Positions 17,106 through 25,287 of a stretch of 64,000 bases of DNA are shown one piece after another. Below the pieces are notes generated by a model. The model saw only the letters and a program-made list of their open reading frames with translations, ran no database searches and was not told where the DNA came from. Within the stretch, counting starts at the first letter, position 1, and the number at the start of each line of letters is the position of its first letter. Position numbers and translations under genes: made by a program. The DNA is from Bifidobacterium merycicum DSM 6492. Lineage in GTDB: Bacteria > Actinomycetota > Actinomycetes > Actinomycetales > Bifidobacteriaceae. Where the stretch lies: NCBI RefSeq assembly GCF_900129045.1, contig NZ_FQTX01000003.1, positions 1 to 64,000 on the forward strand, read 5' to 3'.

Positions 17106-19496
17106 TTACCTGGTCTCCTCGAACCATTCGCGTTCGGAACCATCGCTCAGCGTCACATGGCCCGTTTCGCCACTCATATGCTTGACGCGATGCGCGATCT
17201 CCTCATGACGGCCATGCACCATCGGACGCTGCACCGGATTGCCCAGGTAGCCGCAGGTACGCTTGGTCACATTGCACTTGTCCGGGTCGGAATTGCCGCA
17301 CTCCGGGCACTTGAAGCCCTCATCGGTCGGCTCGAAGTCGCCCTGGAAGCCGCACACGAAGCAGTGGTCGATCGGCGTGTTCGTGCCCAGATAGCCGATG
17401 CCGATGTTGTAGGCGTAATCCCACACGGCCTCCAGCGCCTTCGGATTATCCTGCAGGCACGGGTACTCGCAGTAGTTGATGAAACCGCCGGACGCATAGT
17501 ACGGGAAGTCCTTCTCGAAGGCGAGCTTCTCCATTGGGGTGGGCTGCAGCCACACCGGGTAGTGGAAGGAGTTGGTGTAGAAGTCGTGGTCGGTCACGCC
17601 CTCGACCTTGCCGAACTTCTCACGATCCATGCGGTTGAAACGATCCGTCAAGGATTCGGCCGGCGTGGAGTACACCGAATAGTGGTAGCCCTCCGCCTTG
17701 CTCCACTGCTTGCACAGCTCGTTCATGCGCTTGACGATGGACAGGGCGAACTCCTTGCCTTCCGGATCCCAGCCGTGGTCGCGGATCCAGTTCTTGCCAT
17801 AGAACACGGAGGTCGCCTCGGCCAAGCCGATATAGCCCAGCGACACAGTGGCACGCTCGTTCTTGAACAGCGCATCGACGTTGTCATTGGCGCCCAGACG
17901 GCCGAACGCGCCGTAACGGAACAGCGTGGGGGCGTTCACCGGCGTGGCCTGCTTGCAGCGCATGATGCGGAACTGCAACGCCTGATGGGCGACTTCCATG
18001 CGCTCGTCGAACAGCTTCCAGAAGCGCTCCTTATCGCCATGCGATTCCAGGGCGATACGCGGAACATTGACGGAGACAACGCCGAGGTTCATACGACCAT
18101 CCTCCTCATCCTTGCCGGTCTCCGGGTTGACCCAGCCCTGCAGGAAGGAACGGCAGCCCATCGGCGCCTTGAAGGAGCCGGTGATCTTGACGATGTTCTC
18201 GTAGAACACCACATCCGGGTACATGCGCTTGGTGGCGCACTCCAACGCAAGCTGCTTGAGATCGTAGTTCGGATCCTCCGGATCGCAGTTCACGCCATGC
18301 TTGATGGTGAACACGAGCTTCGGGAAGATGGCCGTGTGATGGTCCTTGCCTAGGCCGCGGATGCGGTTGAGCAGGATAGCACGCTGCACCTCACGGGCGA
18401 ACCAGTCGGTTCCCAGACCGAAACCGACCGTGACGAACGGCGTCTGGCCATTGGACACACGGTTCGAATTGATCTGGTATTCCATGGTCTGCATGGCATC
18501 GTAAATGGCCTTACGCGTACGGATCTTGGCCAGAATCTCGCGCTCCTGCTCCAGCTCGTCCACATCGTCATGGAACGGAGTATCCATGGGCAGCGGCTCG
18601 CGGGAACCGAAATGCAGCTTGCTCGGCTCGTTCTTCTTGGCGTTCTCCACCTGACGGCGGGCGAACTCCACCGGCATGCCGTCGGGGATGTTCTCACGCG
18701 CTTCCTCAAGGAACTTCTCGTAATCCTTACGCGCATAACGGGCGAGATGCTCGTCGGCGCGGTTCGCGGTCTGGCCGCCGTACTGGCTGGACGCCACATC
18801 CTTCATGATCTGGGTGATCTGTGTGGCCGCGATGGCAATGGATTTCGGGGATGCCATCGGCGCGTTGCCCAAGGTGAAGCCATTCGCCAGCATGTCCCAG
18901 AAGTTCGGCAGGGAACAGTTCGACTGCGCGGTGAAGGGCGAATAATCGGCGTCATGGAAGTGAATCTCGCCCTTCATATGGGCGTTGGCGACCGCCGGGG
19001 GCAGCATGTTCAGCGCCGCTGCCTTGCTGACGGCGCCCGCGAGCAGGTCGCGCTGGGTGGCGTAGACATTGGAATCCTTGTTGGCGTTTTCGTGGATGAG
19101 CGTCGGATCGTTGTTGATGAAACGGGACACCGCTTCGTTCACATCCGTGGCCTTGGCACGCTGGATGTCCTTGTCGAGACGGTAGTTCGTGTAGTTACGG
19201 GCCACGTCGTACAGATGATCCTCGATGAGCGCATGCTCGACGAGATTCTGGATGTCCTCGATCTTGGCCGGACCCGCGTAACGCTCCTTGATCTCGCCTT
19301 CCACCTGATTGGCGAGATCACGGATCAGCGCCTCCTCCTCCGGGCCGATCTTCTTGTCGAGATCGGCGAACGCGGACTTCACTGCAGCGATGATGTTGAT
19401 CGGATCAAAATCCACGATACGACCGTCACGCTTCTCCACCTGCACCGTGCTGGTGGAGGTTTTGCGCGTTGTCGTGCCGACTGTTTCCATCGTCAT
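17106..19496 (-). CDS. nrdD: Class III anaerobic ribonucleoside-triphosphate reductase
   Basis: A 796-residue glycyl-radical enzyme that reduces ribonucleoside triphosphates to deoxyribonucleotides without oxygen. The N-terminus has an ATP-cone (VEKRDGRIVDFDPINIIAAV). The C-terminus has a zinc-site pair (CFVCGF ... CPECGN) and the radical motif KRTCGYL, with the radical glycine about residue 749. Start 19496 (MTMETV) has GGAAGAGG upstream; the frame is open to 19610, and a Met at 19571 is possible but would place translation start nine bases from a NrdR-like box. It is upstream of nrdG, and two NrdR-type boxes at 19580-19626 suggest repression by NrdR according to ATP/dATP state. Confidence 0.95.
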   Translation of the reverse strand: MTMETVGTTTRKTSTSTVQVEKRDGRIVDFDPINIIAAVKSAFADLDKKIGPEEEALIRDLANQVEGEIKERYAGPAKIEDIQNLVEHALIEDHLYDVARNYTNYRLDKDIQRAKATDVNEAVSRFINNDPTLIHENANKDSNVYATQRDLLAGAVSKAAALNMLPPAVANAHMKGEIHFHDADYSPFTAQSNCSLPNFWDMLANGFTLGNAPMASPKSIAIAATQITQIMKDVASSQYGGQTANRADEHLARYARKDYEKFLEEARENIPDGMPVEFARRQVENAKKNEPSKLHFGSREPLPMDTPFHDDVDELEQEREILAKIRTRKAIYDAMQTMEYQINSNRVSNGQTPFVTVGFGLGTDWFAREVQRAILLNRIRGLGKDHHTAIFPKLVFTIKHGVNCDPEDPNYDLKQLALECATKRMYPDVVFYENIVKITGSFKAPMGCRSFLQGWVNPETGKDEEDGRMNLGVVSVNVPRIALESHGDKERFWKLFDERMEVAHQALQFRIMRCKQATPVNAPTLFRYGAFGRLGANDNVDALFKNERATVSLGYIGLAEATSVFYGKNWIRDHGWDPEGKEFALSIVKRMNELCKQWSKAEGYHYSVYSTPAESLTDRFNRMDREKFGKVEGVTDHDFYTNSFHYPVWLQPTPMEKLAFEKDFPYYASGGFINYCEYPCLQDNPKALEAVWDYAYNIGIGYLGTNTPIDHCFVCGFQGDFEPTDEGFKCPECGNSDPDKCNVTKRTCGYLGNPVQRPMVHGRHEEIAHRVKHMSGETGHVTLSDGSEREWFEETR

Positions 19497-19579
19497 CTTT
19501 CTGCCTCTTCCTGGGCGCTCAAGCGCCGGTTTCACGCCTTGCTCACAAGGGTTTCGTTTTTGTTGACTCATGTACTGTA

Positions 19580-19595
19580 CCCCTACATATAGTTT
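19580..19595. promoter_or_regulatory. NrdR box 1 (proximal)
   Basis: CCCCTACATATAGTTT matches the NrdR-box consensus ACACTATATATAGTGT at 12 of 16 positions. It starts exactly 31 bp from box 2, the canonical three-turn spacing of paired NrdR boxes. Confidence 0.65.
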
Positions 19596-19610
19596 CGCCA
19601 CGCCGGCCAA

Positions 19611-19626
19611 ACACTAGGGGTAGTGT
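19611..19626. promoter_or_regulatory. NrdR box 2 (distal)
   Basis: ACACTAGGGGTAGTGT has perfect outer arms of the NrdR consensus (ACACTA / TAGTGT) with GGGG in the centre; the arms extend by one more base on each side (AAACACTA / TAGTGTTT). Paired with box 1 at 31-bp spacing. Confidence 0.65.
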
Positions 19627-19972
19627 TTTTTGGCGTAATACCGCCGAAAAGAGAATTGTGTGATACACGTAACAGCCCGTCGCCGAAACCCCTCCGACAG
19701 CCCCAACCGCAAGGCGTCGGAACGCGACACGCGGTACGCGCCCGGCACTCCGAGCCACCGGGGCGATTCGCTCCCGGCTGATTCCCCTTGACAACCATCG
19801 AAACACCCGCGCGAATCGATTCCGTCACATCGACGCACCGCGCCGCCCCGCCTCCCCCACCATGTCGCCGCGTCACCTCACCACCATGCCATCACCCATC
19901 ACGTCAGCCATATTGCGATTCACCATCACCTCACCCCCCATCTGATTCGACCCCGCACCTATAGTGGAGCCC

Positions 19973-21268
19973 ATGAGCGAAGACCAGAACACGACGGGCA
20001 TGCAAATACCGCGCCCATTCGAACAACTGCCGCGGCTGGCACGCGAAACCACCGCGGACAACCCCTGGCCGGTAAGCGTACTCAGCCAGAAATTCCACAC
20101 TGCCGTGGAAAAATGGCCGGCAGCATGGATCTGCGGGCAAATCACCGAGATCAACACACGCCGCGCCGGTTCCGCCTACCTCACCGTGCGTGACGACTTC
20201 GAAGACATCGCCATCTCCGTCTCCGGATGGCGCGCATTCGCAGCCGCAGCCTCCCAATTCCGCCAAGGCGACCGCGTGGTCATCCACGGGCATGCCGACA
20301 TCTGGGTCAAGCAGACACGACTGAGCTTCATCGGTGACGACATCCGCAAAATCGGCGCCGGCGGTCTCAAGGAACAGATCGACGAACTGCGCAAAAAACT
20401 CAAAGGCGAAGGACTCTTCGACACGGACCGCAAAGTGCCGCTGCCCGAATTCCCCAAGTGCATCGGCCTGATCTGCGCCCCGCAGGCACGCGCGGAAGGC
20501 GATGTGATCACCAACGTGAACCTGCGTTGGCCCGCCGTGCGTTTCAAGGTACTGCACGCACACGTGCAAGGCACACAATGCCCGCCAGACATCATCGCGG
20601 CGATCCGGCAATTGGACAACGATCCCGAAGTGGACGTAATCATCGTGGCACGCGGCGGCGGCGCCTTCGAAGACCTCGTCGGATTCTCGGATGAAGGCGT
20701 GGTACGCGCGGCAGCCGCATGCCGCACGCCGCTGATTTCCGCCATCGGGCACGAGGACGATTGGACGCTTATCGATCTGGCGGCCGACCTTCGTGCTTCC
20801 ACGCCAACCGACGCCGCGAAGAAAGTGGTTCCGGACGTGCGCGAACAATGGCAGCTCATCAGCAACGCCATCAGGCAGATGCGCATGCGCATCTCCGGGC
20901 GCGTGGACGCGGAACTCCGCCTCATCGAAGGCTATGCGAACCGCCCCAGCCTCACCCAGCCGCACACCATGCTCGACCCGCACCAGCGTCTGATCGACGA
21001 GGCACGCAGCCGCATGGATATCGGCATGCGCCGCATCATCGACGACGCGTCCCTCACCATCGAGAAGGCGCACGCCTCCCTCACCGCGCTCAGCCCGCAA
21101 TCCACGCTGAACCGCGGCTACGCCGTCGTCCAGGATGCCGGCGGACATGTGGTGGACGACGTCACGCTTCTTTCCCCCGGCGACAAGCTCACGCTCACCC
21201 TGAAGAAGGGTGTGGTCACCGCGACCGCCGATGAGATTGCGTCGGACGGCGGGGATGACGGCCAGTAG
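19973..21268 (+). CDS. xseA: Exodeoxyribonuclease VII large subunit
   Basis: A 431-residue XseA. It has the N-terminal OB-fold nucleic-acid-binding domain (about residues 20-125), and the exonuclease VII core with IIVARGGGAFEDLVGF near residue 225, followed by the helical region and ALSPQSTLNRGYAVV near the end. With XseB it degrades single-stranded DNA in both directions to oligonucleotides. Start 19973 is chosen for GTGGAG immediately upstream; the GTG at 19964 is less likely. xseB follows after 149 bp on the same strand. Confidence 0.95.
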   Translation: MSEDQNTTGMQIPRPFEQLPRLARETTADNPWPVSVLSQKFHTAVEKWPAAWICGQITEINTRRAGSAYLTVRDDFEDIAISVSGWRAFAAAASQFRQGDRVVIHGHADIWVKQTRLSFIGDDIRKIGAGGLKEQIDELRKKLKGEGLFDTDRKVPLPEFPKCIGLICAPQARAEGDVITNVNLRWPAVRFKVLHAHVQGTQCPPDIIAAIRQLDNDPEVDVIIVARGGGAFEDLVGFSDEGVVRAAAACRTPLISAIGHEDDWTLIDLAADLRASTPTDAAKKVVPDVREQWQLISNAIRQMRMRISGRVDAELRLIEGYANRPSLTQPHTMLDPHQRLIDEARSRMDIGMRRIIDDASLTIEKAHASLTALSPQSTLNRGYAVVQDAGGHVVDDVTLLSPGDKLTLTLKKGVVTATADEIASDGGDDGQ

Positions 21269-21417
21269 GCGCTTTCTTCGGGCGATTGCGTGCGCGGGTG
21301 ATTACGCGCGCGGGCGGAATGGCGCGGGCGAGCGGAACACACTCGGGTGAAACGGCACAGTTAAAACAGCATAATTAGACCAGCACATCAAACCAGCACA
21401 CAGTAAAGGAACACACC

Positions 21418-21702
21418 ATGGCAGATCAGAACACCGCAGCATCCACCCTTACCGATGACGAGCGCAAGGCCATCGCGCAGATGCCTTACGAGGAGGCGCG
21501 AGACAAGCTTATCGAAGCCGTGCAGGCGCTGGAGGCAGGCGGTCTCAACCTCGACCAATCCATGCGACAGTGGGAGATCGGCGAAGCACTGGCCCAGCGT
21601 GCGCAGACACTGCTGAATGAGGTGCGCGCCAAGCTCGACGCCGCCCAGGACGCGCAGGCGGCCACCGCGGATACCGCCGGCACGCAGTCCAACCTGAACT
21701 GA
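21418..21702 (+). CDS. xseB: Exodeoxyribonuclease VII small subunit
   Basis: A 94-residue XseB with the family core MPYEEARDKLIEAVQALEAG and LDQSMRQWEIGEALAQRAQTLL, two helices that wrap the large subunit. AAAGGA lies seven bases before the ATG. The C-terminus is an Ala/Thr-rich tail. It forms a pair with xseA. Confidence 0.94.
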   Translation: MADQNTAASTLTDDERKAIAQMPYEEARDKLIEAVQALEAGGLNLDQSMRQWEIGEALAQRAQTLLNEVRAKLDAAQDAQAATADTAGTQSNLN

Positions 21703-21720
21703 GATTCCCTCGGCGTAACC

Positions 21721-22050
21721 AAACGGCGACAGCACCCCGCATAGCGACGCTGAGCGCCCGCCAACGTAGACAGATGGAGACGGGTTCTCCGTTTGGCTAC
21801 GCCCACGGCCGCTCAACGCAGCCAAACGGAGACGGCATCCCCGCATAGCTACGCCGAGCGCCCGCCAACGTAGACAGATGGAGACGGGTTCTCCGTTTGG
21901 CTACGCCCACGGCCGCTCAACGCAGCCAAACGGCGACGGCATCCCCAAATAACTACGCCGAGAGCTTGCCAGCGTAGACAAATGGAAATGGGTTCGCCAA
22001 ATGGCTACGCCTACGGCCACTCAACGTAGATAGACGGAGACGCAGTCGCC
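21721..22050. repeat. 104-bp tandem repeat, about three copies, each with a hairpin
   Basis: Units start at about 21721, 21824 and 21928 with AAACGGNGACNGCA; the first two are nearly identical and the third has diverged. Each unit contains exact 10-base inverted arms CCGTTTGGCT and AGCCAAACGG separated by about 21 bases, so each can fold. A further partial copy trails to about 22050. Confidence 0.75.
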
Positions 22051-22067
22051 AAATGGCCTCGCTGGGA

Positions 22068-22262
22068 CTAGGGGGAATAGAGGTAAAGAAACAAGGATAA
22101 AGACGAAGGGGTAAAGAAACAGGAATAAGGGGGTTAAGAAAGAAACAAATAGGGAAATAAGAAACAGGAATAGGAGGAAATACGAAACAGATAGGGAAAT
22201 ACGAAACAGATAGGGAAACAAGAAACAGATAGGGAAATACGAAAGAAACAAAGAAGAACAGA
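22068..22262 (+). repeat. Purine-rich tract with 19-bp repeats
   Basis: Almost entirely A and G on the plus strand. It contains repeated words such as GAAATACGAAACAGATAGG (four related copies from about 22165 to 22240) and GAAACAGGAATA. On the minus strand it forms the pyrimidine-rich 3' flank of the EEP gene. The composition is unlike any neighbouring sequence. Confidence 0.7.
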
Positions 22263-22276
22263 AGGCGGGAGATCGA

Positions 22277-23431
22277 CTAGCGGCCTACATCGATGGTGGC
22301 GAGCAGGGCCGCATGATCGGAACCGGTGATCCGCTTCACCTGAACCTGACCGGCGGTCATATCGGAATCGACCACCACATGATCGACCGCGGCCACGGCC
22401 GGTACCGCGAACAGGTTCGTCGGACTGGTGAACGCGAACCCATGACCCGAACCATACGCGGCATCACGGAATCGCGCACCAAGGAATTCACGCATCGACG
22501 CGTGATCCATCGTCGCGTTGAAATCGCCCATGAACACGTATCGGGTCCCCTCATCGCCCCGCTTCAATCCCAGCTCATCCAACGACCGCTTCCACTGCCG
22601 CCAATCGCCCTGCCTCGGCGACGTGGTGTGCACGGACACGAAGCGCACCGCCTTTTGCCCGCCGGAGAACTGCACCGTGCCGCCCGGCATGAACGACGCG
22701 CTCGAATTCACCGCATCATCCACGGGCTCGGCCAATGGGGTCGCCGACCACAGTCCGTTGCCGTACGCGCCATCCATCGTGGAAACCTGGGAATACGGCA
22801 GATATGTTTCGATATGCGCGTTCTTCAACTGCTCCACGAAATCGTTGGTTGTTTCCTGCAACGCCAGCACCTCGACGCGCTCCTCACGCACCAAGTCGAC
22901 GATGGTCTGCGCGTCGGCCTCACCCTTGTACACGTTCAACGTCATCACACGCGCGTACTGATCGTCCGTGTCCGCGATGGAATGCGCCACTGCGGAGGTC
23001 GCCGCCACCGACAGCGGATGCGTGGGAGAGAAGAACGGGTACTGCCACCAGCAGTTCACGCCCAGACAGGCGAAAGCGAGCAGCGCCACCACGGGCCGCC
23101 GCGAGAACACCGCAAGTCCCGATGCCAGCGCACCGACGAGGATGAACCAGGGAACGAACAGCAGAATGATCGGTATGTATGGCAGCGCCTGCAGATCGGC
23201 GGACAGTAGACGCAATACGATTTCGGCGATCATGACGACTGTCAATAGCCCTGCCAAAGCACCGGTCAGCCTGCGTTTCTTCCGCAACGCCTTGGCGCTC
23301 ATGCCTTTGGAGTTGCCATTCGACTTGCCTGTTTTGACGCTCGGCTTGGTCATCTTGTTCCCCGATTTGGTACCGGTCTTCCGCCCAGCGGACTTCCCAC
23401 CGCTTTTTCCGTTGTTCCGAGAGGAGGCCAT
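22277..23431 (-). CDS. Membrane-anchored endonuclease/exonuclease/phosphatase-family protein
   Basis: A 384-residue protein. The first 50 residues are Lys/Ser/Gly-rich (likely cytoplasmic, nucleic-acid- or membrane-charge-binding). Three hydrophobic helices follow at about 55-76, 83-109 and 112-133. The C-terminal EEP fold has the ordered motifs MTLNVYKG, LALQETT, VSVHTTSP, MGDFNAT, DHVVVD and GSDHAALLATI, all expected catalytic residues being present. EEP proteins hydrolyse phosphodiesters or phosphomonoesters; membrane versions could act on lipids or extracellular DNA. Start 23431 has AAAGGGAA upstream. The substrate is unknown. Confidence 0.86.
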   Translation of the reverse strand: MASSRNNGKSGGKSAGRKTGTKSGNKMTKPSVKTGKSNGNSKGMSAKALRKKRRLTGALAGLLTVVMIAEIVLRLLSADLQALPYIPIILLFVPWFILVGALASGLAVFSRRPVVALLAFACLGVNCWWQYPFFSPTHPLSVAATSAVAHSIADTDDQYARVMTLNVYKGEADAQTIVDLVREERVEVLALQETTNDFVEQLKNAHIETYLPYSQVSTMDGAYGNGLWSATPLAEPVDDAVNSSASFMPGGTVQFSGGQKAVRFVSVHTTSPRQGDWRQWKRSLDELGLKRGDEGTRYVFMGDFNATMDHASMREFLGARFRDAAYGSGHGFAFTSPTNLFAVPAVAAVDHVVVDSDMTAGQVQVKRITGSDHAALLATIDVGR

Positions 23432-23664
23432 GCTTCCCTTTCACTCCGACCGCTGCTTCATCCGGCACACGTGTAACGCCTTGCACCGCGTAGATACTTT
23501 ACCCGCGTCAACAATCAGGAACCGCGCCACGCCGACCATTCCCACCAACGATTCACGCGCAGCCACCTCGCCGTTACGCCCTAAGCGTAACGACTTTACG
23601 CTGATTTTCGCGAGCGCCGACAGACGGAAAACGCGGAACGTCATCGAATCAGCCGTGATGCGTG

Positions 23665-23670
23665 TACAAT
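23665..23670 (+). promoter_or_regulatory. Likely -10 box of tRNA-Arg
   Basis: TACAAT lies 12 bases before the mature tRNA 5' end, a suitable distance for a tRNA gene promoter. The -35 region (near 23642) is poor. Confidence 0.4.
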
Positions 23671-23682
23671 ATAAACGCTGTT

Positions 23683-23755
23683 GCCCCAGTAGCTCAGTGG
23701 ATAGAGCACTTCTCTCCTAAAGAAGGTGTCGTAGGTTCGATTCCTATCTGGGGCA
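23683..23755 (+). tRNA. tRNA-Arg (anticodon CCT)
   Basis: A 73-nt cloverleaf. Acceptor arms GCCCCAG and CTGGGGC pair fully, with discriminator A. D arm GCTC/GAGC, anticodon stem CTTCT/AGAAG with loop CTCCTAA giving anticodon CCT (reads AGG), and T arm GTAGG/CCTAT (one G-T pair) with TTCGATT loop. CCA is not encoded. Confidence 0.96.
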
Positions 23756-23869
23756 CTTTTTATGCCTTTTGCGCTTTATCCGACTTCTTGAGCTTTCTCG
23801 CGCCTTCTCGAGCCTTATCCTTCTTAAGCTTTTTCATGCCCGTCGGATTCGGCCAGTCCAAACCGAAGT

Positions 23870-23896
23870 CAGACAGAATATGCCGGATTCTGTCTG
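23870..23896. repeat. Hairpin element related to the 1-215 repeat
   Basis: Exact 10-base arms CAGACAGAAT and ATTCTGTCTG with a 7-base loop ATGCCGG, followed by AAAATGAGGATG. The words GACAGAAT ... GTCTGAAAATG and GGATG match the repeat at 50-215. It lies downstream of tRNA-Arg and of the 3' end of lacI, so it may act as a terminator, or be a dispersed repeat. Confidence 0.6.
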
Positions 23897-24004
23897 AAAA
23901 TGAGGATGGGGGGATACGAAGGAAACGGAAGATAAGGAACGGAGAGCCAGCCAAGCCTCCCCCGAAATCAGACGAAACGGACGAAACGGCACGACACGGA
24001 CAGG

Positions 24005-25048
24005 TCAGGCCTCGTCCCGCGTCGCCCGGCCAGTGGTGTCACGCAGCACGAGCACCGGTTCCTGCGCTTCGTGCGGATCATCCACCGGCTCGTCTTTGAG
24101 CAGCTGCAACGTCTTGCGTGCGGCGGCGCGTCCGAGTTCGAGCGGATTCTGGCGGATGGTGGTCAGATCGGCCGCCTCGGCGATATCCGCATCATCGAAG
24201 CCGATGACCGAAATATCCTCCGGCACGCGCAGATGCTGATGCTTCAGCTCCTTGACAAGCGCGATCGCCACCTGATCGGTTTCCACGCACACCGCGGTCG
24301 GCCGCTGCGGCAACGACAGCAGTTTGGCGACCAATTCGGCGGCAAGCTGCGGCCTGCTCATCGACTGCGGATGCTCATCGGCCGAAACGATGGCGGCACC
24401 ATCCTCGCCGTACCCGTTCTGCTCGACGGCTTCGAGGAAGGCTTCCGTACGCTGGCTCGTGTTGTAGACCATGTCCTGCGGAATGTAGTCGATGGCGAAC
24501 GCGATGCGTTCATGCCCCAGCGATTTCAGCAGCCGCACGGCTTTGGACATACCGTCGAAGTTGTCGATGCCGACGGATGCGTCACAGGAGGATTCCGAGG
24601 GGATGTTCACGCCGATGGTGGGCATGTCGATGGCCTTGAGCCGTTCACGCATGGCCGCATCGAGTTGGAAGGACGAGATGATGATCGCGTCGGCGTTGCG
24701 GTTCTTGGGAAGTTCGGCGAAATAGTGGTCCGCCTCATCCTTGCCGATGATGGAGGCCGGGGAAACGTCGTAGCCTTCTGGCGTCAGCACCTCGTACGCG
24801 CCTTGCAGCACGTTGGAGTTGAACCATTCGTTGAGTTTGCCCGAGCTGAGCAGGATGATGCGCATGGTTTTGCCGGACGCCAAGGCCGAAGCGCTTTTAA
24901 GCAGCGTGAAATTGAGACGGTCCGCCGCGTCCAGCACCTTCCGGCGAGTCGCTGGCGTGACCTTGTCGATGCCGCGCAATGCGCGGGACACCGTCGCCTG
25001 GGACACACCCGCCAGTTTGGCCACATCCGCGATCGTAGCTCGTGCCAT
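24005..25048 (-). CDS. LacI-family transcriptional regulator
   Basis: A 347-residue repressor with an N-terminal LacI helix-turn-helix and hinge (TIADVAKLAGVSQATVSRAL, residues 4-24) and a periplasmic-binding-protein-like sugar domain ending in VPEDISVIGFDD. A near-perfect GGGAGGTGA site precedes the start. It diverges from the GH13 alpha-glucosidase, with two LacI-type operators in the 239-bp gap, so it most likely represses GH13 and perhaps the binding protein further on, responding to an alpha-glucoside. Confidence 0.93.
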   Translation of the reverse strand: MARATIADVAKLAGVSQATVSRALRGIDKVTPATRRKVLDAADRLNFTLLKSASALASGKTMRIILLSSGKLNEWFNSNVLQGAYEVLTPEGYDVSPASIIGKDEADHYFAELPKNRNADAIIISSFQLDAAMRERLKAIDMPTIGVNIPSESSCDASVGIDNFDGMSKAVRLLKSLGHERIAFAIDYIPQDMVYNTSQRTEAFLEAVEQNGYGEDGAAIVSADEHPQSMSRPQLAAELVAKLLSLPQRPTAVCVETDQVAIALVKELKHQHLRVPEDISVIGFDDADIAEAADLTTIRQNPLELGRAAARKTLQLLKDEPVDDPHEAQEPVLVLRDTTGRATRDEA

Positions 25049-25145
25049 ACCGTCACCTCCCGTATTTTGTTTACCGCTTCCATAATACAGAAAACATTGA
25101 TTTCATTGGAAAACACGCCGAACAAAAAGCTGATTGCATGCAAAA

Positions 25146-25163
25146 AATGTAAGCGCTATCATT
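25146..25163. promoter_or_regulatory. LacI-type operator O1
   Basis: AATGTAAGCGCTATCATT is an imperfect palindrome around the AGCGCT centre typical of LacI-family sites. It lies between lacI and GH13. Confidence 0.65.
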
Positions 25164-25237
25164 CATATCAACACAGAACCCACAACGGTAGCCTGCATCA
25201 CCATCAGCAAGCACCGATTCAACAAGTTCACAAAGCG

Positions 25238-25254
25238 AATGTAAGCGTTGTCAT
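25238..25254. promoter_or_regulatory. LacI-type operator O2
   Basis: AATGTAAGCGTTGTCAT repeats the left half of O1 exactly and differs in the centre and right half. Starts of the two sites are 92 bp apart; O2 is 34 bases before the GH13 start codon. Confidence 0.6.
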
Positions 25255-25287
25255 CAACATGCGCCGAAGCATGGAAAGGAGCCTTCG

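Larger units (their letters stand above)
19497..19972. other. Intergenic region between nrdD and xseA
   Basis: A 476-bp stretch (with the unused 5' part of the nrdD frame) containing the tandem NrdR-like boxes at 19580-19626. From about 19640 to 19960 it is C-rich on the plus strand with many CATCACC/CACC words and has no supported gene. The xseA promoter must lie in its right part; I cannot assign it. Confidence 0.5.
21703..22276. other. Repeat-filled gap between convergent xseB and EEP genes
   Basis: This 574-bp stretch has no credible gene. It comprises about three copies of a 104-bp repeat (21721-22050) and a purine-rich tract with 19-20-bp repeats (22068-22262). Transcription from both flanking genes runs into it. 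Confidence 0.7.

Noticed and set aside
18570-19592. 340-codon plus-strand frame opposite nrdD
   Set aside because: Antisense shadow; NrdD motifs and NrdR boxes clearly support the minus strand.
22021-22251. Hydrophobic 76-codon frame on the minus strand (Phe/Leu/Ser-rich)
   Set aside because: A by-product of the pyrimidine-rich strand of the repeat tract; any such tract translates as Phe/Leu/Ser.
23683-23755. tRNA-Arg as an integration site
   Set aside because: No integrase lies nearby and no second copy of the tRNA 3' end was seen in the flanks.
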